The notes: generated by a model not told the origin, from the sequence alone. A stretch of 42,613 bases of DNA from Bradyrhizobium sp. 164 (GCF_023073715.1 NZ_JADPKA010000082.1:1-42613); one strand, 5' to 3'; counted from the first letter of the stretch, positions 8,399-17,422 are shown. Program-made: numbers and translations.

Positions 8399-9334
8399 CT
8401 ATGCGCCGCCGTCGCCAAATTTCCAGACCGGGATTCCCATCCGCCTCGCCTTGTCGGCGAGATTGTCCTGAATTCCCGTTCCCGGTAACACGATGACGCC
8501 GATCGGTATCAGGGTGAGCATGAGATCATTGCGCTTGAACGGTGCGGCCTTGGCGTGCTTCGACCAATCCGGCTTGAATGCGACTTGCGGAACCTTTCGG
8601 GTCGTCGCCCATTTGGCAGCGATCAGCTCGGCGCCCTTTGGTGAGCCGCCATGCAGCAGGACCATGTCGTTGTGTTTGGCGTGCACCTTGTCGAGGCGAT
8701 CCCAGATGAGATGATGGTCGTCGAAGTCAAGTCCTCCGGTCAGTACGACCTTGGGCCCAACGGGAACGAGCACCTCTGTTTCGGCGCGGCGCTTTGCGGC
8801 GAGAAAGTCCCTGGAGTCGATGACCGCCGAAGTGACGGCGCGATGGTCGACGAGCGACCCGGATCGAGGGCGCCACAGGGAACCGGTGTGGGTTTCGAAT
8901 TGCGCGATGGCTTGCTCGCGGAGCAGTTCCATGCAGTTGCGGCGCTCGATCAACGAAAGTCCTTCCATGACGAGCCGCTCGAGTTCGACCGAGCACACCT
9001 CGGAGCCATCCTGTTCGTGTTGGCTCCTGCGTTGAGCCTGCTCGTTGTGGTCGAGCTGGCGCTCAATTCGGCCTGCGGCTCGATGGAACAGATTGACCGT
9101 CGACCAGAGCAGATCCTCCAGGTCCGGCTCCATGCGGCTGTCGCTCAGGCTGGACACGAAGGCATCGAAGATGTCGGCAACGGCGCCTGCGATCATCTTG
9201 GCTTCGGGAAGCGGCCGTGGATCGGGTTCGTCGCTGAAGGGACGGTAGCCATAGAGTTGCAGTTCGGTCAGGACGTGATCAATTGGGGATGAGCTGTGCT
9301 GCGGTTCGAATTCGGTGTCGTCACGGTCAGTCAT
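8399..9334 (-). CDS. DUF2493 (SLOG-like) protein
   Basis: A 311-aa protein. The C-terminal 120 residues (KVVLTGGLDFDDHHLIWDRLD ... LLHGGSPKGAELIAAKWA ... GVIVLPGTG) are a DUF2493 domain. This belongs to the SLOG Rossmann-like superfamily, thought to bind nucleotides or nucleotide-derived ligands. The N-terminal part is helical and acidic (HEQDGSEVCSVELERLV). The ribosome binding site GGAGGA precedes the ATG. It is part of the conserved minus-strand order DUF932, ParB, TOPRIM, DUF2493, DUF736 seen on rhizobial plasmids and ICEs. Its biochemical role is unknown. Confidence 0.88.
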   Translation of the reverse strand: MTDRDDTEFEPQHSSSPIDHVLTELQLYGYRPFSDEPDPRPLPEAKMIAGAVADIFDAFVSSLSDSRMEPDLEDLLWSTVNLFHRAAGRIERQLDHNEQAQRRSQHEQDGSEVCSVELERLVMEGLSLIERRNCMELLREQAIAQFETHTGSLWRPRSGSLVDHRAVTSAVIDSRDFLAAKRRAETEVLVPVGPKVVLTGGLDFDDHHLIWDRLDKVHAKHNDMVLLHGGSPKGAELIAAKWATTRKVPQVAFKPDWSKHAKAAPFKRNDLMLTLIPIGVIVLPGTGIQDNLADKARRMGIPVWKFGDGGA

Positions 9335-9356
9335 GGGATGAGGTCCTCCGCGGAGT

Positions 9357-9375
9357 GGCCGCGCCTATCGCGGCC
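9357..9375 (-). promoter_or_regulatory. Leader hairpin of DUF2493 gene
   Basis: GGCCGCG pairs with CGCGGCC (7 bp, 5-nt loop), 22 nt before the start codon. No T-tract follows, so it is not an ordinary terminator. Confidence 0.45.
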
Positions 9376-9453
9376 TTCGTGGCGATCACTCAGGCGGCAT
9401 GCGGGATGGACCAGAACCCGAAGTAAAGCGCAGGGCCGAAGCGATAGCGGAGG

Positions 9454-9559
9454 ATGGCAGGTCGCGGCTATTTTGCTTCGCGATGCAAAGGCGGGGTGAC
9501 TGATCGCTGTTGATTGCGCCGTGATAACCGCCGGCGGAAAATAGCCGCGCCCCTGCCAT
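9454..9559. repeat. Long interrupted inverted repeat
   Basis: Arms at 9454-9474 and 9538-9559 are complementary over about 20 of 22 positions (ATGGCAGG and CGCGGCTATTTT blocks on the left arm). They enclose 63 nt that contains a further GGCGG/CCGCC pair. The repeat fills the 318-bp gap between the TOPRIM and DUF2493 genes. It could be a cruciform-forming cis site for the element (replication, partition or mobilization), or the ends of a small decayed repeat element. No gene was seen here. Confidence 0.6.
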
Positions 9560-9652
9560 TGTCGGTCCGGCCCGCTTGCCGTCCGATCGCCCTCTAGAAG
9601 GCCGGGCGCGGCTCTCTCCGACGACGACCTCGCCTTGATCGGGCTGACGACT

Positions 9653-10717
9653 TTATTGCGAAGCGCAGACGTTGATGCCGTGATCGCGTAGCGACGGCAA
9701 GAAGCGGACGACATCCTCTGGCGCGAGCTGAGTGCGCAAGGCTTCCCGAAGCTCATCGACGCCGAAGCTGCGCAGATCGTCGTTGAAATCGTCAAGCCGG
9801 AGCGATAGTGGGATCGCCTCGATACCGGCAGATTCGGCCCGCTGTGCCAATGAGGTTGCGACCACCTCTCCGGCGGCATCGGCATCCCGAGCGATATAGA
9901 GCCGGCGCAGACTCGTTGGCAGCAGCACGGACGCGAGATGATTGGCCGATAGCGCTGATACCATTGGCAAGGTAGGGAGTGCGTAGCGCAAGGAGAGCAT
10001 GGTCTCGATGCCTTCGCCCGCAGCGAGCACGTCATGGGCGATGCCGAATCTAACTGCGTTGCCGAGCAAGAGACCCATCGCGCGGCGCGGCGTGGCGATC
10101 GGCGCCTTGCTGCGCCCGGAAGGATCGAGCCAGGTCCGGTGGAGGCCGGTGATGGCGCCATCGAACGTGGTGACAGCGGCGATCAGGGCCGGCCAGGTCT
10201 CGGTGGGGAGGTCGTCACCCGGCCTGTAGTAGCAACGCGGGTGAAACCGAAGGCTGGTGAGTTCATGCAAGGCCGGAATGCCCCGCGTCCGGAGGTATGT
10301 TTCGGCGAGCGTTCCATGAATGGGCTTTGACACGGCAAAGAGGCGCCGAGCCGATTCCGGCGAACCGATGGGAACGGGTGGGAGCGGCGATTTGGATTCC
10401 GCCTGGGTCTGCGGCAGGCTGAGAAAACGCCGCGCCTCGGCAAGGACATCGCGAAATTGAACGAAGCCGCAGCTTTCCCTGATGACGTCGAGCAGATCGC
10501 CGTGTTCAGCGGTCGCGGCATCGGTCCACTTGCCGGCCGCTCCCTTACCCCCATGACGGCGGCGCAGCCGAACAAACATGGATCGACCAGGCGTGTTGTG
10601 AACGTCGCCAACGACCCAATAGCGGCCAGCGCGCCGGCCATTGGAAAGATAGTGCCGGCAGACGAGTTCGGCTCGCTCGGCCAGCCGGCGGGCGAGATCG
10701 GATATTTGGGCTGACAT
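9653..10717 (-). CDS. TOPRIM-domain primase-like protein
   Basis: 354 aa. The N-terminal part (LARRLAERAELVCRHYL ... GRSMFVRL) matches the DUF7146-type region preceding TOPRIM domains in mobile-element primases. The C-terminal TOPRIM has the catalytic Glu in AAGEGIETMLSL and the DxD motif in YIARDADAAGE. Such proteins probably act as primases in plasmid or ICE replication or after transfer. The start at 10717 is chosen for GGAG eight bases upstream over an in-frame start 15 bp earlier. A perfect hairpin with a T-run lies 20 nt before the start, so expression may be attenuated. Confidence 0.85.
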   Translation of the reverse strand: MSAQISDLARRLAERAELVCRHYLSNGRRAGRYWVVGDVHNTPGRSMFVRLRRRHGGKGAAGKWTDAATAEHGDLLDVIRESCGFVQFRDVLAEARRFLSLPQTQAESKSPLPPVPIGSPESARRLFAVSKPIHGTLAETYLRTRGIPALHELTSLRFHPRCYYRPGDDLPTETWPALIAAVTTFDGAITGLHRTWLDPSGRSKAPIATPRRAMGLLLGNAVRFGIAHDVLAAGEGIETMLSLRYALPTLPMVSALSANHLASVLLPTSLRRLYIARDADAAGEVVATSLAQRAESAGIEAIPLSLRLDDFNDDLRSFGVDELREALRTQLAPEDVVRFLPSLRDHGINVCASQ

Positions 10718-10737
10718 GACAATCTCCAGCAAAAAGG

Positions 10738-10763
10738 AAGGCCCGCCAGTGACGGCGGGCCTT
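10738..10763 (-). terminator. Intrinsic terminator or attenuator between ParB-like and TOPRIM genes
   Basis: AAGGCCCGCC pairs perfectly with GGCGGGCCTT (10 bp, 6-nt loop). On the minus strand it is followed by TTCCTTTTT. It lies 22 bp after the ParB-like stop codon and 20 bp before the TOPRIM start, so it can end the first transcript or attenuate the second. Confidence 0.7.
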
Positions 10764-10785
10764 CGAGTGTGATGCTTCTGCTCGC

Positions 10786-12912
10786 CTACTCGGCCGCGAC
10801 AAGCGGCTCGTCTGTGAGAATTGCGTCGTCTTCCGCCGGATGCTCTGCGGGCCTAGCCGCTTCGCGTCCGGTGGCTTTCGTGTCCTCGCCGTTTGAATCG
10901 GACCGCGAGACGTGGTCAGATTCCACTTCAACTGAAGTGGTGCTGATGGCCTGGCCGGGCGTGCGCAGCGGCTCCGGAAGCCAGCCCGTGCCAGCGAGGA
11001 GTTCTTGCGCGCGCTCCGCCATCTCGCCCTTCTTTAGGTGCTCGATAAGCTGAACCGCAGTCTCTCCCTTGACCTCGCGGACGGCTTGCAGGATGCGCGC
11101 CTTGGTCACCCGCCCCAAGTAGTTGTCGACGGTCGGCGTCCAGCCTGCGGCAGCAATGTCGAGCCCGACTGCCTCGGCGAGGCGGTCGGCGTGGCCTAGC
11201 GCACGCGGGCGCCGATTCCAGGGCTCGTACACCGCATTGACGCTCAGCGCGATGCAATGTGCGAACAGGGCATCGCGACTGTCCCGGTCGAAGGTCGCGA
11301 GCGTATCCCAGAGCTCGGCTGATTCACGCGGCAACTGCTCCGACCAGCGCTGGTGCCTTTCGTCGACGGCCTTGGCGATCGTGGCATCGCCGAGGCCCGG
11401 CGCCTGGCTGCCGAAGACGACGCTCTTGGCGTCGATATCGACGCAGGATTCGGGCGTGTAGCGGTAAAACAGTTTCAGGCAAAGCGCGTGCAGTGCCGCC
11501 AGGAACGCAACGTCCGGGTCCCCTGCCAGCGCATTGCGCAAGGCCAGGGTGCGATACGCCGTGAGTTCGGTCATCAGCCGGTCAGGAATCGGCTTGATGC
11601 CCTCTTCTTCGTCGGGCGCCTCGGTATTCGCCGAGGTGCCTGTCTGCCCTTCGGTCGCATTTCCGGACGCAGAGGTCGCCGCTGGGGTGGCACCCCGCTC
11701 GGCGTCAGCTTCTCCCTCCGCCTGCGGAACTGCCGGCTCATCCTCGGGACGAACATAGCCGCGCTTGACCCGAAGCGCGCCTGACGCATCGATGCTGACG
11801 AAGGCACCCGCGCGCGCGACCTCGTCAGGATCGTACTGGACCGGCCGCTCATCGAGTTCGGCAAGGGCCGTCTCGATCTCGCCAAGGCGCTGATCGATCC
11901 CTTCGGGAAGGACGTCGACGTCGGAATGCTCCTGCTCGAGACGCTCGTACTCGGCGCGCAGCGCTACGGCCGCAGCCTCCTCCTCGTCGGTCATCACGAC
12001 GGACTCGCCGGAGATGCGGCGCAGACCATAGATGTGGCCGTAGGGAAAATCGACCGCGACCTCGACCCATTTCCAACCTTCGGAGCGGATGTTGCCCGCC
12101 TCGCGTTCCAGCTTCTCGGCAACGAGCCGATCGAGCAGCATCGGCTCTTGCAGCCAACCGCCGTCATCCTGCTGAAAAAGATCGCGGATGATGTCGCCAC
12201 CGGCGGCCTCATAAGCCTCGATTCCTACGAATTGGGCGCGTTTGTCGGAGGCGCGCACGGCGCCTTCGGTCAGCAGACGCCGGATGTAATACGGCTCCTT
12301 GTTGTGCGAACGCTGCACCGCCTGCCATACCTGCTGCTGGCGCTCGTGGTCCGGATTGACCGCGAACGCCATCAATTGGTCGAGGCTCATGCCGTCTTCG
12401 GCATAGACGTCGAGCAGCGCTGGCGAGACGGCGGCGAGCCGGAGCCGTTGCTTGACGACCTGGACGCTGACAAAGAAGGCAGCGGCGATCTCGTCCTCGC
12501 TCATGCCCTTCTCACTCATGTCGCGGAACGCGCGGAACTGGTCAAGGGGGTGAAGCGGCGCACGCTGGACGTTCTCCGCGAGCGAATCCTCCTCGGCGAG
12601 GCCATCGGTCCGGATGACGCACGGGACCGGTGCGTTGCGCGCGAGCCGCTTCTGCTTGACCAAAAGCTCGAGCGCGCGATAGCGCCGCCCGCCGGCCGGG
12701 ACCTCGAACACGCCGGTTTCGGCGCCGCCCTCGTCGAGAACCGGGCGGACGGTGAGGCTCTGGAGCAGCGTTCGCCGCGCGATGTCCTGCGCGAGCTCCT
12801 CGATCGAGACGCCCGCCTTGATACGGCGGACATTGGACTGGCTCAGCACCAGCCGGTTGAAAGGAATATCGCGTGACTGGCTCAGGACGATCTTCCGAAC
12901 AGATTTAGCCAT
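10786..12912 (-). CDS. Large ParB/RepB-family DNA-binding protein
   Basis: 708 aa. The N-terminal ParB-like nuclease/CTPase-type domain contains PAGGRRYRALELL (about residue 73) and SLAENVQRAPLHPLDQ (about 108-123). A helix-turn-helix follows (MSEDEIAAAFFVSVQVVKQRLRL). The long C-terminal half is specific to plasmid/ICE-borne versions, with an acidic Ala/Glu-rich linker around residues 400-455. It probably binds element DNA for stabilization or gene regulation rather than classical chromosome partition, because no ParA lies beside it. The start at 12912 has GGAGAG upstream; the frame remains open further upstream to 12990. It is second in the minus-strand module after DUF932. Confidence 0.88.
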   Translation of the reverse strand: MAKSVRKIVLSQSRDIPFNRLVLSQSNVRRIKAGVSIEELAQDIARRTLLQSLTVRPVLDEGGAETGVFEVPAGGRRYRALELLVKQKRLARNAPVPCVIRTDGLAEEDSLAENVQRAPLHPLDQFRAFRDMSEKGMSEDEIAAAFFVSVQVVKQRLRLAAVSPALLDVYAEDGMSLDQLMAFAVNPDHERQQQVWQAVQRSHNKEPYYIRRLLTEGAVRASDKRAQFVGIEAYEAAGGDIIRDLFQQDDGGWLQEPMLLDRLVAEKLEREAGNIRSEGWKWVEVAVDFPYGHIYGLRRISGESVVMTDEEEAAAVALRAEYERLEQEHSDVDVLPEGIDQRLGEIETALAELDERPVQYDPDEVARAGAFVSIDASGALRVKRGYVRPEDEPAVPQAEGEADAERGATPAATSASGNATEGQTGTSANTEAPDEEEGIKPIPDRLMTELTAYRTLALRNALAGDPDVAFLAALHALCLKLFYRYTPESCVDIDAKSVVFGSQAPGLGDATIAKAVDERHQRWSEQLPRESAELWDTLATFDRDSRDALFAHCIALSVNAVYEPWNRRPRALGHADRLAEAVGLDIAAAGWTPTVDNYLGRVTKARILQAVREVKGETAVQLIEHLKKGEMAERAQELLAGTGWLPEPLRTPGQAISTTSVEVESDHVSRSDSNGEDTKATGREAARPAEHPAEDDAILTDEPLVAAE

Positions 12913-12926
12913 TGAAGTCTCTCCGC

Positions 12927-12966
12927 GACGGTCGGTCGAGAACCTCTCTCGACCTTCTGGCCCGTC
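12927..12966 (-). promoter_or_regulatory. Nested leader hairpin of ParB-like gene
   Basis: Inner stem GGTCGAG/CTCGACC (12934-12954, 7-nt loop) sits inside an outer GACGG/CCGTC pairing (12927-12931 with 12962-12966). The inner stem is 21 nt before the start codon. The outer sequence also occurs in the DUF932 leader. Confidence 0.5.
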
Positions 12967-13069
12967 ACGAAGCGAAGCGCCGCCCTCCAACTCTGAAGGG
13001 CGGCGCCAGCCGGAGAAACCGAGAGCTGAGGCTCGTCACGCGCGCTCCATCGGCGCGGCGCGAACGGCC

Positions 13070-14266
13070 TCAGTTAGCCCGATCGAGCAACTTTTTGGCC
13101 TTCGCCTCGAGATCCAACCGGGCGTCCTGGCACGGCTTGTCGCGCGCCACGGCGGTGATGCCTTGGACGAAGTCGAAGATGCTCTCAGGCTTGCGGCCTT
13201 CCTCGGCGAGTACCGTCTCGATGATCTTAGCCGTCTCCGACTTGCCGAATCCACGCTTGCGCAGAAACTCGGTGCGCTCCTCATCCGTGCACGCAACAAT
13301 CCGCTCCCGCGCCGCCCTGATGCCATTGATGAACGGCGCCGGCGAGGAGTTGGCGAAGCGCGTGAGCGCCGGCGCCGCCTCGTGCGTGAACCGTGACGCT
13401 GCGTATTTGGAGTGGCGGATGGTGATCTCCTCGAAATCCTCCACACCCCAGAGATTGCGATTCTGGCACACGGCGCGGAGATAGAAGCTCGCGATCCCAA
13501 GCGTCTTGGCGCCGACCTCGGAATTCCAGCAATAGAAACCGCGGAAGTAGAGGTCGGGCGCGCCGTCCGGCAGCTTGCCCGCCTCGATCGGATTGAGGTC
13601 GTCGACCAGGAACAGGAAGACGTCACGATCTGATGCGTACAACGTCGTCGTGGCTTTCGTGATGTCAACCCGCGGATTGTAGATGCCAGTAGACCAGTCG
13701 AGCACGCCAGGCACTTTCCAGCGGGTGTCGCCAGTGCCGTTGCCGGCAATCCGCTGCACGGCGTCGACGAGTTCGTGGTCGAAGATGCGCCCATAGTCCG
13801 GGCTTGTGACAGCGCGTAGTTCGACGCGTCCATCCTCGACCTCAAGTGTCTTGATTTGCTCCGCGCGATTTGAGGTCAGACCATACTGCAAATTGATGGC
13901 TGCGAGCGGCGCCGGGAGCTGGCGCAAGTAGGTGGACGGGGCGCCGACCATCGATGCGAGCTGACCGAAGCTCCAGTGAGTTGGAGCAAGAGGCGCGGCC
14001 TCGCCCGGCAGCGTCAGCATCAGCCGCTCGGACTCGTGGCGATTCGCCTCCACCCGGATCGCCGCGCTCTCGACGGTCCGGGTCCGACTCCGCTCGGCGC
14101 GGCCGCGCACGGCGGCGTGGAGCTCGGTGAGCGAAAGGTAGCGCTCGTCCGCCGGCCGGGAAAACCACTCTGAAGCGACGGGGCCGACGCGCTCACCACG
14201 GCTCACATCCACCCGATAGCCGCCGCGCTCGCCGCGCGCGACATCCAGAACATTCAGTTGGGTCAT
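13070..14266 (-). CDS. DUF932 domain protein
   Basis: 398 aa, matching DUF932 throughout: HWSFGQLASMVGAPSTYLRQL, TSPDYGRIFDHELVDAV, FLVDDLNPIEAG, RGFYCWNSEVGAKTLGI and CQNRNLWG are typical blocks. DUF932 proteins are encoded on plasmids, phages and ICEs. Their biochemical role is not established; nucleic-acid-related activity has been proposed. The start MTQLNVLD at 14266 has GGAG seven bases upstream. It heads the conserved minus-strand maintenance module with the ParB-like gene 157 bp downstream. Confidence 0.9.
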   Translation of the reverse strand: MTQLNVLDVARGERGGYRVDVSRGERVGPVASEWFSRPADERYLSLTELHAAVRGRAERSRTRTVESAAIRVEANRHESERLMLTLPGEAAPLAPTHWSFGQLASMVGAPSTYLRQLPAPLAAINLQYGLTSNRAEQIKTLEVEDGRVELRAVTSPDYGRIFDHELVDAVQRIAGNGTGDTRWKVPGVLDWSTGIYNPRVDITKATTTLYASDRDVFLFLVDDLNPIEAGKLPDGAPDLYFRGFYCWNSEVGAKTLGIASFYLRAVCQNRNLWGVEDFEEITIRHSKYAASRFTHEAAPALTRFANSSPAPFINGIRAARERIVACTDEERTEFLRKRGFGKSETAKIIETVLAEEGRKPESIFDFVQGITAVARDKPCQDARLDLEAKAKKLLDRAN

Positions 14267-14278
14267 GGGATATCTCCA

Positions 14279-14321
14279 TGACGGGCGCCGCGAGACTCTT
14301 CTCTCGGCTCTCAACCCGTCA
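14279..14321 (-). promoter_or_regulatory. Nested leader hairpin of DUF932 gene
   Basis: The outer pair TGACGGG (14279-14285) with CCCGTCA (14315-14321) encloses an inner stem CGAGA/TCTCG (14291-14306). It ends 12 nt before the start codon and has the same nested layout as the ParB-like leader. Confidence 0.5.
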
Positions 14322-14374
14322 CGGAAATTCCAGCCAAGCCCTAACTCTGTGACGGCGCGGGTCTTTCGGGCGCC

Positions 14375-14599
14375 TCATAGAACCTTGGCCAATTTCAAAT
14401 CCGCATGCACTCCTGCGGGAACCAACCAGCGCCGAACGAGGTTGGAGGCACTCGCGACTCCGCGAAAACGCAGCAAGAGCGCCCGCTTGGCGCTGCCTTC
14501 AGGCGGATCGTGGAGACAATGCAAATCCCGAACCCGTCGCAGCATGATAGGCGGAAAGCGCGGGCGCTCGCTGTCGTAAATGTATGGTGCGATCGCCAT
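14375..14599 (-). CDS. Small hypothetical protein coupled to upstream gene
   Basis: A 74-aa frame whose ATG overlaps the stop codon of the preceding gene as TAATG, a classic translational-coupling arrangement. An AGAGG lies just upstream. The protein is basic (MAIAPYIYDSERPRFPPIM, then RALLLRFRG) and matches no family I recognise. The call rests on position, coupling and the otherwise empty 332-bp gap; it could be chance. Confidence 0.4.
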   Translation of the reverse strand: MAIAPYIYDSERPRFPPIMLRRVRDLHCLHDPPEGSAKRALLLRFRGVASASNLVRRWLVPAGVHADLKLAKVL

Positions 14600-15864
14600 T
14601 AGCCTCTCAGGCCGGCTTGAGCGGTCCAGGATGGAATACTGATCCGAAATCCTTCGACGTCACGCCGGAACACCAGAACGCGATTGGTCCCCAATCTCCG
14701 ATCCGGCTCGCTGAATTTGACGCGTCGAATGACGTCCTCGATGCGACAGTTCACGGGGGCTGTCTCATATTCCGAACCAACAATCAGTCCGCGCCCCGGA
14801 AAGCTCTGGCCGTCGATCTCGAAGAATAATCGATGTGTGAACAATCCTTCTTCGTCGACATAGAGAATATCTCCATCCGAAAATTCGGCCGCCAATTGAA
14901 TGCAGCCGCCGATCGCACCTTGCAGCGACTCCAATCTAGTAGTGACCTCGATTGCTTTTACGTTCCGGTGATATGGGTCGATGAGAATTGCGGGATAAGT
15001 CCGTAGCTTGTGCGCAGGGCCGGACTTAGCCATCCGGGTTGGTCGGCAGATGGGAGGCAGCCGCGGTACATTGAAGAACGTCGAGCCCGGGGGAAGAAAC
15101 TCATCAGCGTCTTGGAGATCCTCCGCCGTACTGATATCGACTTTTCGCAGATGATTTGCAAAGCCGCGGTCATGCTCGCAAGCCGCATGCCAGGAGGCGA
15201 CAACAACGATCCGCTGAAGTGTCCGCGCGAGTTCGAGGAATGTTGTGCCGGCGGCTCGCAAAAGATCCGCGCTTACCGGCTCCTGATTAGGTGGACCTCC
15301 TAGCGGTGGCAACGCATCGGTGGCGAGGACCTCATCGGGTGAACCCCACATCCAGGTCAGAATCCGACGGGAGAATTCACCAGGCGGCGACACGACCGCG
15401 AAGACACGCGGCGCCCCGAGCTGTCCGTCGGGGCTCGTCTGCGTCAAAAGCGCGATGGCTGACACCTCGAGGGTTTCTCCAATCATCAATGCCTGGTCAA
15501 CAAAGTCTAGATACACGGCAAGGTAGCCAGCCTTAAACATCTCGGCCTTGCCGGCCATTTCTCTCGTAACCCGAAGCTTGACCAAGCGGCCGAGAGCCTC
15601 TTTTCCGAATTGGAACGCCGCGACGTGTCGGTCACAATGCCCACCTTGATCGAGAAACCAGCGCGCGATCATTGCATCGAACTCGGTATTGATATCGACC
15701 CCGCCGGGAGACTGCGCACGGATGATAGCCGCCCGATTCGTTGTCGCTATCATTGCAAGCAGTGGGTTCTTCGCTTCAGGTGAGCCGCCCCGACCTCGGG
15801 CCCGGAGAGCGGCCATCACTTCCCGACCAGCATCCAATACGAAACAGTCTAACCAAGTTGTCAT
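14599..15864 (-). CDS. Two-domain mobile-element protein: unknown N-domain fused to DUF3846-like domain
   Basis: 421 aa from ATG 15864 (GAGG upstream). The N-terminal 310 residues resemble the gene at 17498-18529: both open with TWLD, and AVYLDFVDQALMIGETLEVSAI here parallels SAYIDIADKAIRLGPMLHVKAI there. STFFNVPRL parallels FTLFQVERL. The last 110 residues (YPAILIDPYHRNVKAIEV ... DGDILYVDEEGLF ... FPGRGLIVG) parallel the small protein at 19233-19688 and look like DUF3846. This is a fusion of two families that are otherwise separate genes in this cluster. Function is unknown. It is less GC-rich than its neighbours, suggesting a different origin. Confidence 0.7.
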   Translation of the reverse strand: MTTWLDCFVLDAGREVMAALRARGRGGSPEAKNPLLAMIATTNRAAIIRAQSPGGVDINTEFDAMIARWFLDQGGHCDRHVAAFQFGKEALGRLVKLRVTREMAGKAEMFKAGYLAVYLDFVDQALMIGETLEVSAIALLTQTSPDGQLGAPRVFAVVSPPGEFSRRILTWMWGSPDEVLATDALPPLGGPPNQEPVSADLLRAAGTTFLELARTLQRIVVVASWHAACEHDRGFANHLRKVDISTAEDLQDADEFLPPGSTFFNVPRLPPICRPTRMAKSGPAHKLRTYPAILIDPYHRNVKAIEVTTRLESLQGAIGGCIQLAAEFSDGDILYVDEEGLFTHRLFFEIDGQSFPGRGLIVGSEYETAPVNCRIEDVIRRVKFSEPDRRLGTNRVLVFRRDVEGFRISIPSWTAQAGLRG

Positions 15865-15881
15865 TCTGCTTTCCTCAGATT

Positions 15882-15903
15882 GTCGGGCAACTTGCTGCCC
15901 GAC
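15882..15903 (-). promoter_or_regulatory. Leader hairpin of the two-domain gene
   Basis: GTCGGGCA pairs perfectly with TGCCCGAC (8 bp, 6-nt loop), 17 nt before the start codon. The rest of the 15.9-16.27 kb gap must contain divergent promoters; nothing else was seen in it. Confidence 0.5.
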
Positions 15904-16272
15904 GAAGCCTCCGATCAAATGAAGCGAATACACCAATTTCGACCGATTGCAGTCGAGCAACATCGAGGTAGGATGCTGCGCATCCATGCATCTCCCTTGG
16001 CCTGTACGATCGAGCGGCGATAGCAGCGTTCGTTGTCCATCGCGCCTCGACGCTCGAACAGCGGTAGGGACACGTTAGGGATCAATCAACCAAAGTAACT
16101 AGCGAAGGAGGGGCGAATACTGCCAATCGAAGCGAGGCAGTCGCCAGCCGTGACAGGCAAGAGATCGTTTATTCGCGTAGTGTAGATTACAATGGAGAAA
16201 GCGAACGACTGCGCCCGTGCGTCGAGCATTGGTACGGCAAAGCGGATTAGCCCGCCACGCGGAGTGTTCTCG

Positions 16273-17361
16273 ATGGACAATATTGGCGCCCCCTTGGTGA
16301 ACGTCTTCTTCGCGTATGAGCTCAGCTATATCCCGCGGGGGTACCGCAAAGTTCGCACGCGCTGGTGTCCGGGAACGGAAACAATTGCGCTCCAATCGGT
16401 GTCAAAATCGGTCATGAAGCCAGCTTTCAGGATCGAACGAGGGAGCGCAAGGAGCCGCTTGGTCACTGAGATATTTCGGTTCGATGGCGCGCTCTGGTGG
16501 CCGATCGTGTTTCGACCTCCGTTCTGGAACAAGCAGTTCTTCTTTGACGCTTTAGAGAACGGCATCCCGGCGGCTCTTGAAGCGATCAGCATCGATGTGC
16601 TCTGGGCAGGAAAGGCCATTAATGATTTCGACCCCTTCTTTGTCGGGCGAATTGTCGGATCAACAGAGCAGGAAATGCAAACGATGGCTGCAGGTGCAGC
16701 ACAACATTTGATAGTGGTTGATGGCGAGCATCTGTTCATCCGCGGCGGAGAACCAATCTGGGTTACACCTCGCGATCTCCAGGGCGCGCCTTCTCACCTA
16801 TTCGGAGAAATAGCGAACTCTGGTGCAGCATTCGGCTCGGCGCTGCCGCTCAATCCAGTTTCGTCAGCCGACGAGAACGGGATCACTACATCGGACATAA
16901 ATGCTGCAGCGATTGAAGGAAGAACTGACGGCATCCTAAGAGCCGCAGCTCGCCATCCGATCTACGATATCCGGATATTCGAAGATTGCCCCCCGAAGTT
17001 TGATCCAATTGATTTTCAGATAAGAGCTTGCCTGCGAGAGTTATCCACCCGAGTTGAACGGGCACTCAACCAGCCTAAGTTATCGCAAGAGGTTCTGCGA
17101 TCCGCAGCCATCTTCACAGATATCAAGCAGTATATCGATCATACGACGACCGAATGCGCAGCCGCCTTGCGCGTTTTCTTGAACTGGTATCGGTATCTGC
17201 CGTTAAGGCAGGGCTACGAATTTCGCGCGGCCTACGACCTTGTTCTGACCTGCATCGGTGCCATCGAGGCGCGATGCCGCCGTAAGGGTATAGTTTCTCC
17301 GTTCGAGCAATGGCGACTGGAGCCGGGTGATGATGATGTACTTTCGCTCCTTGGGCCGTAA
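16273..17361 (+). CDS. Hypothetical mobile-element protein
   Basis: About 362 aa from ATG 16273 (CGGAG eight bases upstream); an in-frame ATG at 16192 would add 27 residues. No named family is recognised. The layout resembles large uncharacterised phage or plasmid proteins: a short N-terminal region (FFAYELSYIPRGYRKVRTRW), an aromatic patch (FRFDGALWWPIVFRPPFW) and a 'HLIVVDGEHLFIRGGEPIWV' strand pair. The C-terminal half is mostly helical. It is visibly less GC-rich than the maintenance module. It is divergent from the gene at 14599-15864 and followed by a hairpin at 17396-17422. Confidence 0.6.
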   Translation: MDNIGAPLVNVFFAYELSYIPRGYRKVRTRWCPGTETIALQSVSKSVMKPAFRIERGSARSRLVTEIFRFDGALWWPIVFRPPFWNKQFFFDALENGIPAALEAISIDVLWAGKAINDFDPFFVGRIVGSTEQEMQTMAAGAAQHLIVVDGEHLFIRGGEPIWVTPRDLQGAPSHLFGEIANSGAAFGSALPLNPVSSADENGITTSDINAAAIEGRTDGILRAAARHPIYDIRIFEDCPPKFDPIDFQIRACLRELSTRVERALNQPKLSQEVLRSAAIFTDIKQYIDHTTTECAAALRVFLNWYRYLPLRQGYEFRAAYDLVLTCIGAIEARCRRKGIVSPFEQWRLEPGDDDVLSLLGP

Positions 17362-17395
17362 CAACACCAACCTTGTGAGCAATCTGCTCAACCCC

Positions 17396-17422
17396 AAGCG
17401 CTAGGCATCCTTTCTAGCGCTT
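17396..17422 (+). terminator. Terminator-like hairpin
   Basis: AAGCGCTAG pairs perfectly with CTAGCGCTT (9 bp, 9-nt loop), 34 bp after the stop at 17361. No T-run follows, so termination is not certain. Confidence 0.5.
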
